Source: Planctomycetia bacterium
Lineage (GTDB): Bacteria; Planctomycetota; UBA1135; UBA2386
Direction: 5' to 3'
Length of the DNA: 50,271 nucleotides
Assembly: GCA_005776475.1 (NCBI GenBank)
Contig: SXPB01000345.1
Location: 1 to 50,271, forward strand
Position 1 is the stretch's first letter. Each line of letters begins with the position of its first letter. The notes beneath the pieces were generated by a model. The model was given only the letters and a program-made list of their open reading frames with translations, searched no databases and was not told where the DNA came from. Both the position numbers and the translations under genes were made by a program. Below are positions 24,996-32,704 of the stretch, in pieces.

Positions 24996-27026
24996 ATGGC
25001 AAGAGCACCGATCCTGTTCGCAGTCCTGTGCGTGGTGGCGCCATTGGCGGCGCAGCGGGCGCTGTCGGGTTCGCGGCCGAACATCCTGTTCGTGTTCAGC
25101 GACGACCACGCCTGCCAGGCGATCGGGGCCTACGGCAGTGCGTTCGGCGCGACGCCCCACATCGACCGCATGGCGGCGGACGGCGTGCTGTTTGCCGGCA
25201 ACTACTGCGGCAACGCGCTGTGCGGTCCGTCGCGCGCGTCGATCCTGACCGGGCTGCACAGCCACGCCAATGGCTTCTGTCGCAACGGCAACGTCTTCGA
25301 CGGCAACCAGACGACGTTCCCCAAGCTGCTGCAACAGGCGGGCTACCAGACCGCGATCGTCGGCAAGTGGCACCTCGAGACCGATCCGACCGGCTTCGAC
25401 CACTGGCTCGTGTTGCCCGACCAGGGCCAGTACTACAACCCCGACTTCCTGACCAAGGATGGCTTGGTGCGCCACGAAGGCCACGCCACCAACGTCACCA
25501 CGCGGCTCGCGATCGAATGGCTCGAACGCCGCGATCCGCAGAAGCCGTTCGTGCTGATGTGCCAGCACAAGGCGCCGCATCGCAACTGGCTGCCGGCGCC
25601 CGAGGAACTGGGTTTGTTCCGCGATCGCGACCTGCCGGAGCCAGCGACCTTGTTCGACGACCATGCCGGCCGCATGCCGGCGCGCGGGGCGACCGAGATG
25701 GAAATCGCCCGGCACATGACGTTGCACTACGACCTGATGGTGCCGCCGACCGAGGCCGAGCGACCGACATTGTCGAGCCTCGACCGCGCGTGGATGAGCC
25801 AGCGCGCGCGCATGACCGAAGCCCAACGGGCGGCGTGGGACGCGGCCTTCGCCGCCGAGGACGAAGCGTTCCGGCGCGAGAATCCGCAGGGCAAGCAACT
25901 CGTGCGCTGGATGTACCAGCGCTACCTCAAGAACTACCTGCGCTGCGTGGCCGGCGTCGATCGCAGCGTCGGCGAATTGCGCGCCTGGCTCGATCGCCAT
26001 CCCGACGTGAAGGCGAACACGATCGTCATCTACGCCAGCGACCAGGGCTTCTTCCTTGGCGAGCACGGCTACTACGACAAGCGGTGGATGGACGAGGAGT
26101 GCTTCCGCATGCCCCTGGTGATGCAGTGGCCGGGCGTGCTCGACCAGGGGCGGGCCGTGCCGCAGCTGACGCAGAACATCGACTTCGCGCCGACCTTCCT
26201 CGATCTCGCCGGTGCCCCGGTGCCGAAGGGCCTGCATGGCACGAGCCTCGTGCCGCTGCTCGAGCGGCGCGACGTCGCCTGGCGCGACGCGGTCTACTAC
26301 CACTACTACGAGTCGCAGGCGACGCACCGCGTGCCGGCGATGTTCGGGCTGCGCACGGCGACGCACAAACTGGTGCGTTACTACGAGCCCGAGTGGAACT
26401 GCTGGGAGCTGTTCGATCTGCGCGCCGATCCCGACGAGCGGCAAAACCTCGCCGCCGATCCGGCGCAGCGCGAACTGCTGGCGTCGCTGCAGCAGCGACT
26501 GGTGGCGTTGCGCACGCAGTACGGCGACGACACCGGCGAAATCGCCGCCGGCGGGTTCCAGCATACGGCCGGAATCGCGCGGGCCGTGCGCGATGGCGAC
26601 GGCGTGCGCGTGTGGGCCAACGCGCAGTCGGGGTTCCTGCTGCGCACGATCGAGCCGGTCGCGAAGGCGGCCTGGACGACGACGATGCGGTCGCTGGCGG
26701 CGCGTCCGTTGCGCAACGGCTTTCTGGTCGTGCGCGGCGACCAGGGCAAGGAAGCGGTGCGCGGCGGCATCGAGTTCGGTGCGCGCAAACTCGTGTTGCT
26801 GATGCCCGGTGGCACGCCGGCGCGGCTCGAAGCGCCGATCGAGTGGGATGGCGCCAGCGCCGTTGAACTGCAGCTGGCGGTCGATCTGGCGGCGGGAACG
26901 GTTGCGGTCGCTGCCGCTGGACAACGGCTCGAAGCGAAGCTGGTCCCACGATGGAAGGCGATCGCCGCGGTCGGGATGGGTGCCAGCAACACCGAAACCT
27001 GGTTCGCCGACATCGTCGCCCGCTGA
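24996..27026 (+). CDS. Secreted sulfatase, formylglycine type (S1 family)
   Basis: This 676-residue protein has a signal peptide (about 1-20, ending LAAQ). The sulfatase domain starts with RPNILFVFSDDH, whose Asp36-Asp37 bind calcium. It has the maturation motif C76-G-P-S-R80, in which the Cys becomes formylglycine, followed by ASILTG. Later stretches VGKWHLE and YASDQGFFLGEHG complete the active site. It should hydrolyse sulfate esters, probably of polysaccharides, outside the cytoplasm. Residues from about 510 to the end form an extra beta-rich domain without a recognised family, perhaps for substrate binding. The start lacks a ribosome site but has a TANNNT box 6 nt upstream. Confidence 0.9.
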   Translation: MARAPILFAVLCVVAPLAAQRALSGSRPNILFVFSDDHACQAIGAYGSAFGATPHIDRMAADGVLFAGNYCGNALCGPSRASILTGLHSHANGFCRNGNVFDGNQTTFPKLLQQAGYQTAIVGKWHLETDPTGFDHWLVLPDQGQYYNPDFLTKDGLVRHEGHATNVTTRLAIEWLERRDPQKPFVLMCQHKAPHRNWLPAPEELGLFRDRDLPEPATLFDDHAGRMPARGATEMEIARHMTLHYDLMVPPTEAERPTLSSLDRAWMSQRARMTEAQRAAWDAAFAAEDEAFRRENPQGKQLVRWMYQRYLKNYLRCVAGVDRSVGELRAWLDRHPDVKANTIVIYASDQGFFLGEHGYYDKRWMDEECFRMPLVMQWPGVLDQGRAVPQLTQNIDFAPTFLDLAGAPVPKGLHGTSLVPLLERRDVAWRDAVYYHYYESQATHRVPAMFGLRTATHKLVRYYEPEWNCWELFDLRADPDERQNLAADPAQRELLASLQQRLVALRTQYGDDTGEIAAGGFQHTAGIARAVRDGDGVRVWANAQSGFLLRTIEPVAKAAWTTTMRSLAARPLRNGFLVVRGDQGKEAVRGGIEFGARKLVLLMPGGTPARLEAPIEWDGASAVELQLAVDLAAGTVAVAAAGQRLEAKLVPRWKAIAAVGMGASNTETWFADIVAR

Positions 27027-27103
27027 CCAGGCGCGGACGTGACGGCCGCCGGCCGCGATCAGGGAGTCTCGCCATCCCGGCCACCCATGCGCGGCCCGGT
27101 CCG

Positions 27104-27109
27104 TAGGAT
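27104..27109 (+). promoter_or_regulatory. TANNNT box 6 nt before the DoxX-like gene, leaderless type
   Basis: TAGGAT ends exactly 6 nt before the ATG at 27116. No ribosome-binding sequence lies at a useful distance. The geometry is identical to the boxes before 24996 and 36525. Confidence 0.42.
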
Positions 27110-27115
27110 GCGCGC

Positions 27116-28567
27116 ATGGAGTCAGGTCCTGCCCCAACGTCGTCGCCAACGCCTGCCCCCGTTGTGACCCCCGCGCCTGTCGTGTGGGGCCGACTGCAGC
27201 ACGGCGTGTTCGCGTTCCTGGCGTGCTCCTGGTTGCTCTACGCGTTTCCGCGACCAGCCACCGTGTTGCTGGGTACCTTCCTGCAGGCCTGGATGACGGT
27301 CTGCGGTTGGTGCGGCTTCGACCTGGCGGAGCGGCCATGGCGATGGCCCGGCAAGTGGATGGGCGAAATCGCCAAGATCGACACCGGCTGGCAAGAAGTG
27401 ACGACGTGGACCGCAGACAACCTGTGGGTGCCGTTCTCCGTGGTCCACCAGCTCACCGGCAGCGGCGACACCGGCCACGACTTCGCGCGGTTCGTGATCA
27501 TCGTCGCCGTGTCGACGTTCGTCGCGGTCGTTTGGGCAGTGCTCGGCACCCGCACGGTGACGCCGCGGTTCTGGCGCATCCTGCACCTCCTGGTGCGCTG
27601 GGATCTCGCCTTCCACATGCTCGGCTACGGTTTGATCAAGCTGTACGGGACGCAGTTCGGCGAAATGGGGCCGATGCGGCTCACCACGGAAGTCGGCGAC
27701 CTGATGCCGATGACGCTGGTGGGGACGTTCATGCAGGCAAACCCTGGCTACGAGGTGTTCGGCGGCATCGGCGAGACGCTCGGCGGGCTCCTGCTGTTCC
27801 ATCCGCGCACGGCATTGCTCGGCGCCGTGGTGTCGTTCGGAGTCATGACGAACGTGTGTGCGCTGAACTGGATGTGCGGCGTGCCGGTGAAGTTGTTCTC
27901 GCTGCATCTGCTGTTGTTCGCACTGTTCTTGATGGCGCCCTACCGGCAGCGGGCGTGGGCGGTGTTCTTCGGCAACACGCCGTCGCAGCCGGTGCGTCTC
28001 GCGATCAGCGACAGCCGTCGTGGGGCACTGGCGATGACGCTGGTCGGCGTCGTGTTCGTCGGCTCGCACCTGTACGCGGCGCATGTCGGCATGACGGCGC
28101 CGAAGCCGTGGATGCAGGGGCGCGAGAAGTCGGCGCTGTTCGGAGTCTGGCAAGTGGAGTCGATGCAGGTCGACGGCAAGGCGCTGGAGGCAACCGATGC
28201 GGCGCGCTGGCGATTCCTCGCCATCGATGTCGGCACCTTCGCCTTCGTGCGGGCGACCACGGGCCAACGCACGTTCCTGGAATTCACGCTGGCTGCGGAC
28301 GGCAAGTCGGCTGCAGTGAAATCGCGGTCGGCGGCGGCAGCGGAGGCATCGACGTGGGAACTGGTCGAAGGCAAGAAGACGGTGCCGGTGCGCAACCCCA
28401 CGCCGCTGACGCCGGCGGACTACCAGAAGCCGGTCGAGGCCGAGCGCCGAACGCTGCAGGTGCGCGGCACCTGGAACGGCAAGCCCCTGGTGCTCGAGCT
28501 GGTCGAGAAGGTGCACCTGCTGCAGACGCCGTTCCGGTTGCGGCAGGAACTGCCGGACGGTTGGTGA
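27116..28567 (+). CDS. DoxX-like polytopic membrane protein with C-terminal soluble domain
   Basis: This 483-residue protein has a Pro/Thr-rich N-terminus and then about six membrane helices between residues 20 and 325. The region RWDLAFHMLGYGLIKL followed by FGGIGETLGGLLLFHPRTALLGA reads like the DoxX family of small membrane oxidoreductase-associated proteins, but in a longer version. The last 140 residues (from SALFGVWQVESMQVDGK) are soluble and beta-rich, lipocalin-like in pattern. Function is unknown. The next gene, a selenocysteine-type thiol peroxidase-like protein, begins within or just after its stop, so the two are probably one operon with a shared redox role. Confidence 0.75.
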   Translation: MESGPAPTSSPTPAPVVTPAPVVWGRLQHGVFAFLACSWLLYAFPRPATVLLGTFLQAWMTVCGWCGFDLAERPWRWPGKWMGEIAKIDTGWQEVTTWTADNLWVPFSVVHQLTGSGDTGHDFARFVIIVAVSTFVAVVWAVLGTRTVTPRFWRILHLLVRWDLAFHMLGYGLIKLYGTQFGEMGPMRLTTEVGDLMPMTLVGTFMQANPGYEVFGGIGETLGGLLLFHPRTALLGAVVSFGVMTNVCALNWMCGVPVKLFSLHLLLFALFLMAPYRQRAWAVFFGNTPSQPVRLAISDSRRGALAMTLVGVVFVGSHLYAAHVGMTAPKPWMQGREKSALFGVWQVESMQVDGKALEATDAARWRFLAIDVGTFAFVRATTGQRTFLEFTLAADGKSAAVKSRSAAAAEASTWELVEGKKTVPVRNPTPLTPADYQKPVEAERRTLQVRGTWNGKPLVLELVEKVHLLQTPFRLRQELPDGW

Positions 28568-28575
28568 GCCAGGCC

Positions 28576-29112
28576 ATGCCGATCGCCATCGACGCGGTGC
28601 TCGACGCCGTGCTGCAGGACGCTGCGGGGGCGCCGACGACGTTGCGCGCGCAGCTCGGACCGGCCGCCACCGTGGTCGTGTTCCTGCGCCACTACGGTTG
28701 ACTGTTCTGTCGCGAACGCGCGGCGCAGTTGCGCACGCGGGAGGGGGAACTCGCTGCCGTCGGTGCACGCCTCGTGTTCGTCGGCACCGGCTCGCCGGCC
28801 ATGGCCGCCGACTTCGCGCGCACGCACGCGGGGCCGCACCCGGTCGTGGGCGATCCGACCCGGAGCGCGTTCGCGGCGGCAGGCATGAAGCGAGGCGTGT
28901 TCCGGGTCGTGCACTGGCGCCTGCTCGCCAACCTCTGGCGCGCGCTGCGAGGCGGCTTCCGGCAGGGCAAGGTGCAAGGTGATCCCTGGCAGCAAGGCGG
29001 CGTGCTGGTGTTCGGCCCCACGCGCGATCTCGTGTTCGAGCAGCGGGATTCTGCCGCCGGCGATGCTCTCGCCCTCGATGCGATCGTGCGTGCCGCGCGC
29101 CAGGGTGCCTGA
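28576..29112 (+). CDS. Peroxiredoxin-like (AhpC/TSA_2, PRXL2/SelU-type) candidate selenoprotein, Sec42
   Basis: The 178-codon frame is interrupted only by TGA at 28699-28701, codon 42. The flanking protein is continuous with one family on both sides: VVVFLRHYG, then TGA, then LFCRERAAQLR, and later RLVFVGTGSP, VVGDPTRSAF and GDPWQQGGVLVFGP. The family normally has FLRHFGCxFCRE here, so the TGA stands exactly for the first Cys of the CxxC pair, giving UxxC. A hairpin at 28717-28739 fits a bacterial SECIS. Read this way the protein is a thioredoxin-fold thiol or peroxide reductase in the cytoplasm. An in-frame GTG at 28564 overlapping the previous stop is an alternative start. A nonsense mutation or sequencing error is the alternative explanation, but its exact position makes it unlikely. 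Confidence 0.82.
28717..28739 (+). promoter_or_regulatory. SECIS-like hairpin downstream of the in-frame TGA
   Basis: CGCG at 28717-28720 pairs with CGCG at 28736-28739. After a small internal loop (CG opposite A), GCGC at 28723-28726 pairs with GCGC at 28731-28734. The apical loop is AGTT, with a G in its first two positions, and begins 26 nt after the TGA. Bacterial SECIS elements are known to need a short stem with a loop G at about this distance. The element lies inside the coding frame, as expected in bacteria. Confidence 0.6.
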
Positions 29113-29144
29113 GGCGGGAGTAGGTCGCTGCGGGAGCGCGGCGG

Positions 29145-29150
29145 TATCCT
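29145..29150 (+). promoter_or_regulatory. Candidate -10 box (TATCCT) close to the kinase-FGE start
   Basis: TATCCT ends 9 nt before the ATG at 29160, leaving almost no leader. The same hexamer precedes the helicase gene on the other strand at 36532-36537. Confidence 0.35.
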
Positions 29151-29159
29151 GCCGGGGCG

Positions 29160-31604
29160 ATGGAAGACACCACGCGTTCGAGTGGGCCGATACGGGACCC
29201 CGACCCGTTTGCACCGGAGCGGGTCGGCCCCTTCCGGATCCTGGAACGGCTCGGTGAAGGTGGCATGGGTGTCGTCTGGTTGGCGGAGCGCAAGGAACCG
29301 ATCCAGCAGCGGGTGGCGCTGAAGGTGATTCGCACCGATCGCCTCGATCGGCGCTATCGGGCGCGCTTCGCGATGGAGCAGGATGCCCTGGCGCGGATGG
29401 ACCATCCGAACATCGCGCGGCTGCTCGACGCGGGCGACGACCGCGGCCAGTCGTGGTTCGCCATGGAGTACGTGCCCGGCCAGCCGCTCGGTGAGTACTG
29501 CCGCGAACACCGGCTCACGGTGGCGTCGCGTCTGCAGGTCTTCCAGCAGATCTGCGACGGCGTGCAGCACGCGCACCAGAAGGGCATCCTGCATCGCGAC
29601 ATCAAGCCCGGGAACATCCTGGTGCGCGAGGTCGACGGTCGGCCGGTGGCGAAGATCATCGACTTCGGCCTCGCCCAGCCGGTCGATCCCCTGCAGATCC
29701 GCGCGACGTTGCACGAGTCGATGCGCCAGATCGTCGGCACCTTCGCCTACATGAGTCCGGAACAGGCGAGCCGCACCGAGGGCGATCTCGACACGCGAAC
29801 CGACGTCTATTCGCTCGGCGTCGTGCTCTACGAGTTGTTGACCGGGGAACTGCCGCTCGATCTCGAAGCGATGCAGCGGCGCGGGATCGATGCGTTCGGT
29901 GACTTCCTGCGCGAGCAGGAACCGCAGAAGCCGAGCACGCGGGTCTCTTCGCTCGGCGAGCGGTTGCAGTCGACGGCCGCCGAGCGCGGCGTGTCGCCGT
30001 ACCGGCTGCGCAGCTGCCTGCGCGGCGACCTCGACTGGGTGACGATGCGGGCGTTGGCGCGCGATCGGCAGCATCGGTATGCGACGGCGCACGAGTTGGG
30101 TCGCGAAGTGGAGCGGTTCCTGCGCCATCAACCGGTGGAAGCGGGGCCGCCGAGCCTGTGGCACTCGGGGCGCAAGTGGTGTCGACGGCATCTGCGCTTG
30201 CTCGCGGCCGCGGCGACGGTGTTGGTCGTCGGCGCCGGATTCGCCGTGCAGAACGTCGCGCACGCCGCCGAGCGCCTGGAGTTCGAGCGCGACGCGGCGC
30301 TGGCCGCAGAGCCGTTGGTGGCGCTCGGTCTGCTCGAAGACCAGAAGCGCTTTGGCCTGGACGAGGCGAGCGAGGCGCCCCTGCGCGCGTGGTTGGCGAC
30401 GGCGCGCGGGTTGGTCGCGAAGGAGGAACTGCACCGGCAGCGCCTGGCGCGCCATCCGGATGCGCAGACCGAGCGCTATCTGCGCCACACGTTGCCGGCC
30501 GTGGTCGCGATGGTGGACGAGAACGAGTACCTGGTGCAAGGCATCGAGTGGGTGCGACGCGAGATGGCAGACCACGCCGCGGCGTGGGAGCGGTCCATCG
30601 CCGAGATCGTCGCGGATCCTCGCTACGGCATCGCCGCGATGCCGCCGCAGTTCGGCCTGGTCCCGCTCGGCCGGGATCCACGCGCTGGATTGCACGAGTT
30701 CGGATTGCTCGATCCGGTGTTGCTGGAGGATGCGTCGCGCCAGGTGCAACGAGCCGCCGACGGTGCATTGCAGTTGGGGCCCTATTCGCTTGCCGTGTTG
30801 GTGCTCGTGCCGGGCGGGCAGTTCGTGCAGGGAACCAGCGACGTGGCCGAGCCTGGCATCGATCCGGCAGTCGCCACGAGCGAACAGCCTGCACGCAAAG
30901 TCGACGTCCCACCGTTCTTCCTGGGCAAGCACGAAGTCACGCAGGCGCAGTTCGCCCACGTCACTGGCGCGAACCCGAGTTACTGGACCGACGTGCGGGT
31001 CGCGAAGAGGCAGGAGGTCCTGAGGACTGCGGGCGTGGCAACGGATCACGTTCGCACCCGGCTTCTGCGGTCGCGGGGTGTCCCGGTGAGCGACCTCACC
31101 TGGGTCGATGCGGAGCAGTGTGCGACCAGGGCAGGAGTGCGGCTGCCGACGGAATCGGAATGGGAGTACGGGGCACGCGGCGGGACCACGGGGCCATGGT
31201 CGTGTGCTGCCAGTGAGTCGGAGTTGCGTCGGCATGCGAACCTCGTCGACTGCATCGAAGACGTCGCCCGAGTGCGGGCGTGGCCCGGTGACGGGTGGTT
31301 CACCGGCAACGATGGCTTCGCGCCGCCGGCGCCGGTCGGCACCGCCGCGGCCAATCCGTTCGGCTTGCACGACGTGCACGGCAACGTCTGCGAGTGGTGT
31401 GCCGACCGGATGCGCGACTATGACGATGCGGCGCTGGCCGAGTCGGTTGGCAGCGAACGGAAGCGCGTGGTGCGCGGCGGCAGCTTCCAATCGCCGATCC
31501 AGGACAGTCGTTCGGCGGCGCGCCGGGAAGTCTCGATGAACGCAGGGGCGAGGGACTTCGGCTTCCGCTTCGCGCGCAGCCTGGTTGGCGCGACGCCGCG
31601 CTAG
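29160..31604 (+). CDS. Ser/Thr protein kinase fused to an FGE-sulfatase-type domain
   Basis: This 814-residue fusion has a kinase domain (about 25-325) with GEGGMGVV (32-39), Lys55 in VALKVI, catalytic Asp147 in HRDIKPGN and DFG at Asp168. A membrane helix lies at about 346-365. The outer part has a helical spacer and then, from about 545 to the end, a formylglycine-generating-enzyme-like fold: VPGGQFVQG, RLPTESEWEYGARGG, GNVCEWCADR, VVRGGSF and FGFRFAR. In such fusions this domain usually acts as a carbohydrate- or ligand-binding C-type-lectin-like fold rather than a sulfatase activator. The topology puts it outside the membrane, as expected for a sensor. The ligand is unknown. Confidence 0.9.
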   Translation: MEDTTRSSGPIRDPDPFAPERVGPFRILERLGEGGMGVVWLAERKEPIQQRVALKVIRTDRLDRRYRARFAMEQDALARMDHPNIARLLDAGDDRGQSWFAMEYVPGQPLGEYCREHRLTVASRLQVFQQICDGVQHAHQKGILHRDIKPGNILVREVDGRPVAKIIDFGLAQPVDPLQIRATLHESMRQIVGTFAYMSPEQASRTEGDLDTRTDVYSLGVVLYELLTGELPLDLEAMQRRGIDAFGDFLREQEPQKPSTRVSSLGERLQSTAAERGVSPYRLRSCLRGDLDWVTMRALARDRQHRYATAHELGREVERFLRHQPVEAGPPSLWHSGRKWCRRHLRLLAAAATVLVVGAGFAVQNVAHAAERLEFERDAALAAEPLVALGLLEDQKRFGLDEASEAPLRAWLATARGLVAKEELHRQRLARHPDAQTERYLRHTLPAVVAMVDENEYLVQGIEWVRREMADHAAAWERSIAEIVADPRYGIAAMPPQFGLVPLGRDPRAGLHEFGLLDPVLLEDASRQVQRAADGALQLGPYSLAVLVLVPGGQFVQGTSDVAEPGIDPAVATSEQPARKVDVPPFFLGKHEVTQAQFAHVTGANPSYWTDVRVAKRQEVLRTAGVATDHVRTRLLRSRGVPVSDLTWVDAEQCATRAGVRLPTESEWEYGARGGTTGPWSCAASESELRRHANLVDCIEDVARVRAWPGDGWFTGNDGFAPPAPVGTAAANPFGLHDVHGNVCEWCADRMRDYDDAALAESVGSERKRVVRGGSFQSPIQDSRSAARREVSMNAGARDFGFRFARSLVGATPR

Positions 31605-31613
31605 GTCAGCGGG

Positions 31614-32159
31614 TCACTTCGTAGGGGGCAGCAGCTTTTCGATCTCCGACGTCCGCGTGGTCCAGAGTCGCCGCTTCTTCCGCGTCGGCTCCTCGTCGAT
31701 TGCGTGCGTTTCGACCACCAGCAGGGTGTCCTGGTTGAGTGTGAACACCTCCTCTTCGAGAAAGGCCGTCGCTTCGTGCTGCTTGCCCTCGTCGTCGAGC
31801 GGCATCGTACCTTGACGCTCCGGTTCATCGACGGGAGCTACTGCGATCGAGCCTGCCTGAAACCAGAAGCGGTAGATGCTGGTCGTCGCTTTCGCGGGCT
31901 TGGCGTCGGCTTCCACCTGGATCGCCACGCTGCCCGACGTTTGCAGCGCCGTTCTGGCTCCCTTCACTTCGCCCGAGAATTGCAGCGCGAGCTTGCCCTG
32001 CTTGTCGGTGACGATGTTGCCGGGGGTGATGGCAACGACCTCCGAGTCCATGTGCTTGAGGATCTTCGGATCCGCGGTGCGCGGGCGGAAGATGAAGAAG
32101 AGGAGGACTGCCACCAGAGCAGCAGACAACGAGAACCAGGCAAGGGAGCGCGTGCTCAT
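31614..32159 (-). CDS. Envelope protein with N-terminal membrane anchor, paralogue of the upstream lipoprotein
   Basis: This 181-residue protein has one N-terminal membrane helix (about 6-24, WFSLSAALVAVLLFFIF) followed by a soluble domain. I recognise no family. It shares two motifs with the protein encoded just upstream: ILKHMDSEVV near residue 33 matches ILKHMGTEIV there, and the end (PTRKKRRLW..., closing in LLPPTK) matches PTPRKRLYR..., closing in TKLP. The pair therefore arose by duplication and diverged. Its ATG overlaps the stop of the upstream gene (ATGA). The last codon is 9 nt from the end of the convergent kinase-FGE gene. Confidence 0.7.
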   Translation of the reverse strand: MSTRSLAWFSLSAALVAVLLFFIFRPRTADPKILKHMDSEVVAITPGNIVTDKQGKLALQFSGEVKGARTALQTSGSVAIQVEADAKPAKATTSIYRFWFQAGSIAVAPVDEPERQGTMPLDDEGKQHEATAFLEEEVFTLNQDTLLVVETHAIDEEPTRKKRRLWTTRTSEIEKLLPPTK

Positions 32160-32704
32160 GGGAGCTTGGTCTCCAATTGGGCCGCGTCGAACCTGTACAG
32201 GCGCTTTCTCGGCGTCGGGTCCGTGGGTGTCGTGGCGACCACCGCGACGACGATGGGCCCCGCGACGATGCCCCGGTTGGGTCGCAAATCGAACGCGATG
32301 TCCTCGACGTCCGTCGGCGTGTGCCGCGTGCCCGCGTCTTCGATGGTCGCCAGCGCCGGCCATTGCGGGGCCGGGCCGATCCGGCAATACCGCAGTTGGC
32401 GGCCGCTGATGTAGAAGTCGTAGCGGGGGCGAGTCGACACTGCCGGATCCATGGACACGCCTTCGTGAACGGACGAGCCATCGGTGATGAGATCGACTTG
32501 CCGGTCGCCGACGCTGGCCGTGAAGCTGAGGGTCGGTGGCGTCGAGGTGCGCACGGTGAGGTTCGTCGGATTGACGATCTCGGTCCCCATGTGCTTCAGG
32601 ATGTTGCCGGACGTGAAGGCGTGCTGCAGTCCCCTGCCGTCGGGGCAGCAACAGCATCCAGCCGCCACGAGCAACGGCACCAATGTGAGCGAGCGAACGT
32701 TCAT
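32156..32704 (-). CDS. Putative lipoprotein of unknown function
   Basis: This 182-residue protein has a short signal peptide ending LLVAAGC, a plausible lipobox, followed by an unusual run of four cysteines (CCCC). The remainder is beta-rich with no family I recognise; it includes SGNILKHMGTEIVNPTNL and ends RKRLYRFDAAQLETKLP. The gene is sandwiched between the helicase gene (overlapping ATGA) and its paralogue (overlapping ATGA), so three genes form one operon. The function cannot be inferred from the helicase, which is probably a neighbour by chance. Confidence 0.7.
   Translation of the reverse strand: MNVRSLTLVPLLVAAGCCCCPDGRGLQHAFTSGNILKHMGTEIVNPTNLTVRTSTPPTLSFTASVGDRQVDLITDGSSVHEGVSMDPAVSTRPRYDFYISGRQLRYCRIGPAPQWPALATIEDAGTRHTPTDVEDIAFDLRPNRGIVAGPIVVAVVATTPTDPTPRKRLYRFDAAQLETKLP

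Noticed and set aside
28699-28701. In-frame TGA taken as a nonsense mutation that makes the peroxiredoxin-like gene a pseudogene
   Set aside because: It falls exactly on the redox Cys codon, the frame and family similarity continue undisturbed after it, and a SECIS-like hairpin follows. Random mutation would rarely hit that codon and leave everything else intact. It remains the fallback if no Sec machinery exists.
31588-31601. GCGCG/CGCGC hairpin between the kinase-FGE gene and the convergent envelope gene as a terminator
   Set aside because: The stem has only five pairs of simple GC alternation, which is common by chance in this DNA.
29160-31604. FGE-like domain of the kinase as the activator of the sulfatase at 24996
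   Set aside because: The domain lies outside the membrane after the kinase, whereas sulfatases exported through Sec are normally modified before or during export in the cytoplasm. Lectin-like ligand binding is the more usual role in such fusions.
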